A DNA stretch of 64,000 nt, taken from Parvibaculum lavamentivorans DS-1 (GTDB taxonomy: Bacteria > Pseudomonadota > Alphaproteobacteria > Parvibaculales > Parvibaculaceae). How positions within the stretch are numbered: position 1 is the stretch's first letter; each line of letters opens with the position of its first letter. The notes under the pieces were generated by a model that ran no database searches, was not told the DNA's origin, and was given only the letters and a program-made list of their open reading frames with translations. Positions 60,719 through 64,000 of this stretch are shown piece after piece. Position numbers and translations under genes: made by a program. The stretch lies in assembly GCF_000017565.1 (NCBI RefSeq), contig NC_009719.1, positions 1,674,001 to 1,738,000 of the forward strand, written 5' to 3'.

Positions 60719-61102
60719 ATGGCGCGCATTCTCGTTGCGGAAGATGAACCCGATGTCAGAACCTTCGTCGTCCGCGCGCTTGGCGGCGCGGGACATGAGG
60801 TCTCCGGTGTCGGCGATGGCAGCGATGCGCTGGAAGCGTTGACCCGCGCGCGGGAGGCGAACCGGCCGCATGATCTTCTGTTGACGGATATTCTCATGCC
60901 GGTGATGGACGGTGTCTCGCTGGCGCTGCTCGCATCGCGCGATGCGCCGGCGCTTCGTATCATGCTGATGACGGGCTATTCAGGCCAGCGCGAACGCGCC
61001 CATGGGCTCGACGCGATCATCCACGACATTCTGCTGAAGCCCTTCACGCTCGATGAACTGGTGACGCGCGTTGCGGCAGTGCTTGAGGGCAAGACCGCCT
61101 AG
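60719..61102 (+). CDS. Single-domain response regulator (CheY-like)
   Basis: 127-aa stand-alone receiver. Acidic pair E8/D9, phospho-acceptor D57 (LLLTDILMP), T85 (LMTGYS) and K107 (LKPFT) are all in place, so it should accept phosphate. No output domain. Receivers of this kind next to hpt in Alphaproteobacteria include CpdR-like regulators of ClpXP proteolysis; that parallel is by position and not proven. ATG 60719 is nine bases after an in-frame TTG. Convergent overlap of 4 bases with the TIGR02302 gene. Confidence 0.9.
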   Translation: MARILVAEDEPDVRTFVVRALGGAGHEVSGVGDGSDALEALTRAREANRPHDLLLTDILMPVMDGVSLALLASRDAPALRIMLMTGYSGQRERAHGLDAIIHDILLKPFTLDELVTRVAAVLEGKTA

Positions 61103-63597
61103 AACCGCTGCAGCAGCCGGTCGAGATAATCGAGTTCGATTTGCGGCCGGCCCAGTTCCGCCGCGCGCTTGCGAAGCTCCTCGAGGATCTGCCGCGCGCG
61201 CTGCATGTCGATCTTGTCCGGTACGGTGACTTCATTGCCGGATGCGGTGCCGGATTGAGGCATCGGGCGTCCGAAGGGGTCGGTGCCCGCCTGGCCCTGT
61301 CCTCGACCGCGTCCGCCTTTTCCTTCCATCAGCTTGTCGGCAAGCGCCTGGGCACCCGCCTGCATGCGTTCGATTGCCTGTCCCTGCGATCCTGTGGCGC
61401 GGTCTGCGCGGCCGTCGCCGAGGCGGTCTTCGGCGCTCTTCATCGAGTTTCCGGCTTCCGCCAGCGCGTCCGGCGCTTCGGCGCCCGCTTCGCCGAGCTT
61501 GCTCAAAATATCGTTCAACTGTTCGCTCAATGCGTGTTGTTCGGCCGCCAGCCCGTCGAGCGAGGGCTGCTGCCTGCCATCCGGCATGCCGAGCGGCGTT
61601 CCCTGATCGCCATCGGCGCGCTGCCGCTCCATTTCGCGGAAGGTGCGGTCCATCAATTCGCGCTGCTTGCCAATCAACTGGCCCATCTCGTCGATGGCTT
61701 CGCTCATCGCCCTGTCGCCGGGGCTCATCTGTGCGTTTTGTTGCGGCACTTGCAGGTTTTCGAGAATGTTCTGCAATTGCTCCAGCATCGCGCTTGCCTG
61801 TTCGCGGGCGCCATTTTGCGCCAGTTCGGCAATGGCATTCATCATGTCTTCGAGTTCGCCGCGATCGATGGTCTGCGCATTGCCATCCGGCATCTCGCTC
61901 ATCATCGGCATCTCGCCCTGTTGCGCGGCAAGCGCCTGCATATAGCGGTCGAAGGCGGATTTGAGGTCGTTCATTAGCTTTGCGATTTCGTCGTTGCCGG
62001 CGCCTTCCGCCAGCGCATCGGCAAGCGCCTTGCGGGCATCGCGCAGGTCGCGCTCGGCAAGGGAGAGGTCGCCATCCTCGATCCTCAGCGCAATCGACCA
62101 TAGAAGGTCGTAGATGCCGGTCAGGTCGGTGTCGCGCCGCGCTTCGGTCAGCCGCCAATAGGCCGCGCGTAGCGAGAGAAAAACGGATTTGTCTTCGATA
62201 TAGCGGTCGGCATCCTGCGTGAAATTGTCGATGAAGCGCGCCACGCTGGCGCCCGAGCGCGGATCGAGGGCGAGGCGGCGGCGCTGCTCGATAATGGCGC
62301 GCGCGAGCGGGTCGGTGAACTGGCGTGCGGGCAGCACGATATGCAGCGGTTCGGAAAGCCCGGTCTGCTCCTTGTCGTCCGTCGCGGCGAGGGTGATGGT
62401 GACGGGGAGCCCCGCCCAGGGATGCGCCGTCAATTCCGCATAGGTCGCGCCCTCGGCCTCGCGCGGCCGCGCCGAGGGTAGCGTCAGCTTTACATCCGGT
62501 GCCGTCACGCGCGGTTGCGGCACATCCATTTTAGGTGCGTCCGGCTTTTCCTTCCGGGTGAGCGCGATGCGCGCTTCGGCGGAGACGACGCCGTAATCAT
62601 CCGTCACCTTGTAGACAAGGCGCAGCGCATTCGAGGCCGATTGTTCGAGGGGGCCGGCAAAGGCGATCTGTGGCGCCTTGTCCGGCGTCACCTCGATGTG
62701 CCAGGCGCGGATCATGCGTCCGCCTTCCGTCAGCGCGACATCGGCACTCTCCGTCAAGGGTGCGTCTATCGCGTAATTGCCGTCGCTCACCGTGTTCAGC
62801 GGCTGCGGCTTGGCGCGCTCGTCGCCATGGCTTTCGAGCAGCGGCGCGTTTTTCAACCCGTGGACGCGCAGAGACAATGTCGCGCCTTCCGGCACCGTCA
62901 GCGATGCCATGGCTTCGGTGTCGGCGCGGCGCTCAAGATAGACAGGCGGTTTGCCGGTATAGCCCGGCGGCGTCACCCAGGCTTCGATGCTTGCCGCCCG
63001 TGCGCCGCTCGCGCCGGGCACAAGCGCATCGGCGATGCGGTCGAGATGGCCGGGGCCCGTTCCCGCCACGCCCACCACGAGCAGCAGCAGCACGATGGCG
63101 CGCAGCGCGAAGGGATCGCGCGCCGCAAGCAGCGATGCGGGTAGCCCGAGGCGAAGCCGTTTCAGCCGGTCGGCGATCCAGCGGCGATGCGCGGCCCAGA
63201 GCGCCGGGTCGCCGGTATTCTCCGCCGCCACATCTTCATAGGCCGAGAGCGGCGCATGCGGTAGGCCGGATGATTTTTCGAGATGGCGCAGCGCCTCGTC
63301 GCGGCTCGGCCAATGGAAGTCGCGAAAGCCGCGCCACAGGAGCCAGACGATGGCTGCGCCGAAGACTGCCAGCAAAAGCCAGTGCGGCAGCGGCGACAAG
63401 CCGGAGAAGAGGCCGAACAAGGCGAGCGCAATGAAAAATCCGGCCACGCCCGTTGCCGGCCACAGGGCGGGCAGCAGGGCTTCGAGAACCAGCAATGCGC
63501 GGGAAACGCGCACGCGCCGCTCCACGCGGGCAGGCAGCATCGTGCCGCGCGCCGCTTTCTCTTTCCGTTCCGGATTATCGTTTCTGCGGCCGAACAA
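61099..63597 (-). CDS. TIGR02302 / DUF4175 family membrane protein
   Basis: 832 aa. Three membrane helices near the N-terminus (about 33-64, 71-90, 166-182) are followed by a large extracytoplasmic part: immunoglobulin-like beta region (about 195-420), then a Gln-, Met- and Ala-rich helical tail with MSEMPDGNAQTIDRGELEDM, LEQLQNILENLQVPQQNAQM and a GKGGRGRGQGQAG linker near 785. The family is conserved in Alphaproteobacteria near lysA and ftsEX; function unknown. It starts 51 bases after the lysA stop on the same strand. Confidence 0.9.
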   Translation of the reverse strand: MFGRRNDNPERKEKAARGTMLPARVERRVRVSRALLVLEALLPALWPATGVAGFFIALALFGLFSGLSPLPHWLLLAVFGAAIVWLLWRGFRDFHWPSRDEALRHLEKSSGLPHAPLSAYEDVAAENTGDPALWAAHRRWIADRLKRLRLGLPASLLAARDPFALRAIVLLLLVVGVAGTGPGHLDRIADALVPGASGARAASIEAWVTPPGYTGKPPVYLERRADTEAMASLTVPEGATLSLRVHGLKNAPLLESHGDERAKPQPLNTVSDGNYAIDAPLTESADVALTEGGRMIRAWHIEVTPDKAPQIAFAGPLEQSASNALRLVYKVTDDYGVVSAEARIALTRKEKPDAPKMDVPQPRVTAPDVKLTLPSARPREAEGATYAELTAHPWAGLPVTITLAATDDKEQTGLSEPLHIVLPARQFTDPLARAIIEQRRRLALDPRSGASVARFIDNFTQDADRYIEDKSVFLSLRAAYWRLTEARRDTDLTGIYDLLWSIALRIEDGDLSLAERDLRDARKALADALAEGAGNDEIAKLMNDLKSAFDRYMQALAAQQGEMPMMSEMPDGNAQTIDRGELEDMMNAIAELAQNGAREQASAMLEQLQNILENLQVPQQNAQMSPGDRAMSEAIDEMGQLIGKQRELMDRTFREMERQRADGDQGTPLGMPDGRQQPSLDGLAAEQHALSEQLNDILSKLGEAGAEAPDALAEAGNSMKSAEDRLGDGRADRATGSQGQAIERMQAGAQALADKLMEGKGGRGRGQGQAGTDPFGRPMPQSGTASGNEVTVPDKIDMQRARQILEELRKRAAELGRPQIELDYLDRLLQRF

Positions 63598-63647
63598 TGC
63601 CTGAAGCCCTCAACCTGTCCGTTGCGGCTCCGGGCGCTTGCTGCGAC

Positions 63648-64000
63648 CTATTCGAGCCAGGAGGGAATAATATCCTGTTTCAGCATTGCGTCATAACTGG
63701 GGCGCGCACGCACTTCCTGGAAGGTTGCGCCCTTCACCATCACTTCGGGCACCAGCGGCCTTGTATTGTAGGTCGAGGCCTGCACCGCGCTATAAGCGCC
63801 CGCCGACATGATGGCGACGAGATCACCGCTCTTCAGGCGCGGCAATTCGCGTGCCTTGGCGAAAAAATCACCCGTTTCGCAGACGGGGCCGACAACGTCA
63901 TAGCTCACGCGCGCCGCGCCTTCCGCCGGTTCCGTCACCGGGCGGATGTCGTGGAAGGCGTCATAAAGCGTCGGCCGGATCAGGTCGTTCATCGCGGCAT
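63648..64000 (-). CDS. lysA: Diaminopimelate decarboxylase, C-terminal part (partial)
   Basis: Last step of lysine synthesis: meso-diaminopimelate to lysine; PLP enzyme. The window holds only the C-terminal 117 codons, and the frame stays open past 64000 (AA before MNDLIRPTLYDAFH). LIRPTLYDAFH, GPVCETGDFFAKAREL (CESxD-type active-site Cys and Asp region) and AYSAVQASTYNTRPLVPEV are diagnostic. The methionine at 63992 is internal, not a start. Confidence 0.93.
   Translation of the reverse strand, partial: AAMNDLIRPTLYDAFHDIRPVTEPAEGAARVSYDVVGPVCETGDFFAKARELPRLKSGDLVAIMSAGAYSAVQASTYNTRPLVPEVMVKGATFQEVRARPSYDAMLKQDIIPSWLE

Noticed and set aside
1-64000. tRNA or rRNA genes
   Set aside because: No intergenic stretch showed the T-loop GTTCGAATC-type core with flanking stems; none found by eye.

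Overview
The window is a gene-dense, GC-rich (about 65% in coding DNA) stretch of bacterial chromosome with about 67 protein genes. Gene content points to an aerobic, catabolically versatile alphaproteobacterium: a PhaR/PhaA/PhaB polyhydroxybutyrate locus, metW/metX next to chorismate mutase-hisC-prephenate dehydrogenase, ftsE/ftsX beside lysA and a TIGR02302-type protein, class II (B12) ribonucleotide reductase, DUF2125, and several oxygenases. A Parvibaculum-like rhizobialean is a plausible host, but that is inference. I saw no rRNA, tRNA or CRISPR.

Region 1 (1-3.9 kb) holds an RND efflux permease (cut by the left edge) and its lipoprotein adaptor, divergent from a TetR regulator. Region 2 (4.0-8.1 kb) is a compact aromatic-ring catabolic operon: TetR, a two-domain extradiol dioxygenase, a fumarylacetoacetase-family hydrolase and an MhpA-like FAD hydroxylase, preceded by a double palindromic operator. 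Region 3 (8.2-13.6 kb) has a Baeyer-Villiger-type monooxygenase, a low-GC orphan gene between terminators and palindromic repeats, a cytochrome P450 and a thiolase. Region 4 (13.7-15.2 kb) has a DUF1003 gene with a frameshifting internal deletion and a MerR regulator reached through two ATGA-coupled mini-ORFs.

Region 5 (15.2-19.4 kb) is a polyamine-type ABC transporter operon with an intrinsic terminator after the Tat-exported binding protein. Region 6 (19.7-26.7 kb) contains map, a DUF559 gene bracketed by inverted repeats, an orphan antitoxin, a DUF2061 gene with candidate Pho-box and Fur-box sequences upstream, a NUDIX hydrolase, ald, a SPOR protein, rpmF and a DUF2817 peptidase. Region 7 (26.7-30.7 kb) is pabB-pabA-pabC plus an alpha/beta hydrolase. 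Region 8 (30.9-34.5 kb) is a fatty-acyl-CoA/GGT operon. Region 9 (35.1-39.8 kb) has a PAS-GGDEF-EAL protein and the pha locus.

Region 10 (39.8-48.6 kb) includes two exported enzymes, cupin, gloB, a methyltransferase, metW-metX and divergent chorismate mutase-hisC-tyrC. Region 11 (48.6-57.2 kb) has DUF2125, ChaC, YcaQ-like, VOC, lipid kinase, nrdJ, PlsC and ElyC/YdcF genes. Region 12 (57.3-64 kb) has ftsX-ftsE, a zinc-ribbon membrane protein, hpt, a single-domain response regulator, a TIGR02302 protein and the 3' end of lysA. Most of the window is conserved housekeeping and catabolic DNA. The least ordinary signals are regulatory (operators, leader mini-ORFs, candidate boxes) and the repeat-bracketed DUF559 unit; I do not see a clear new multi-gene system.
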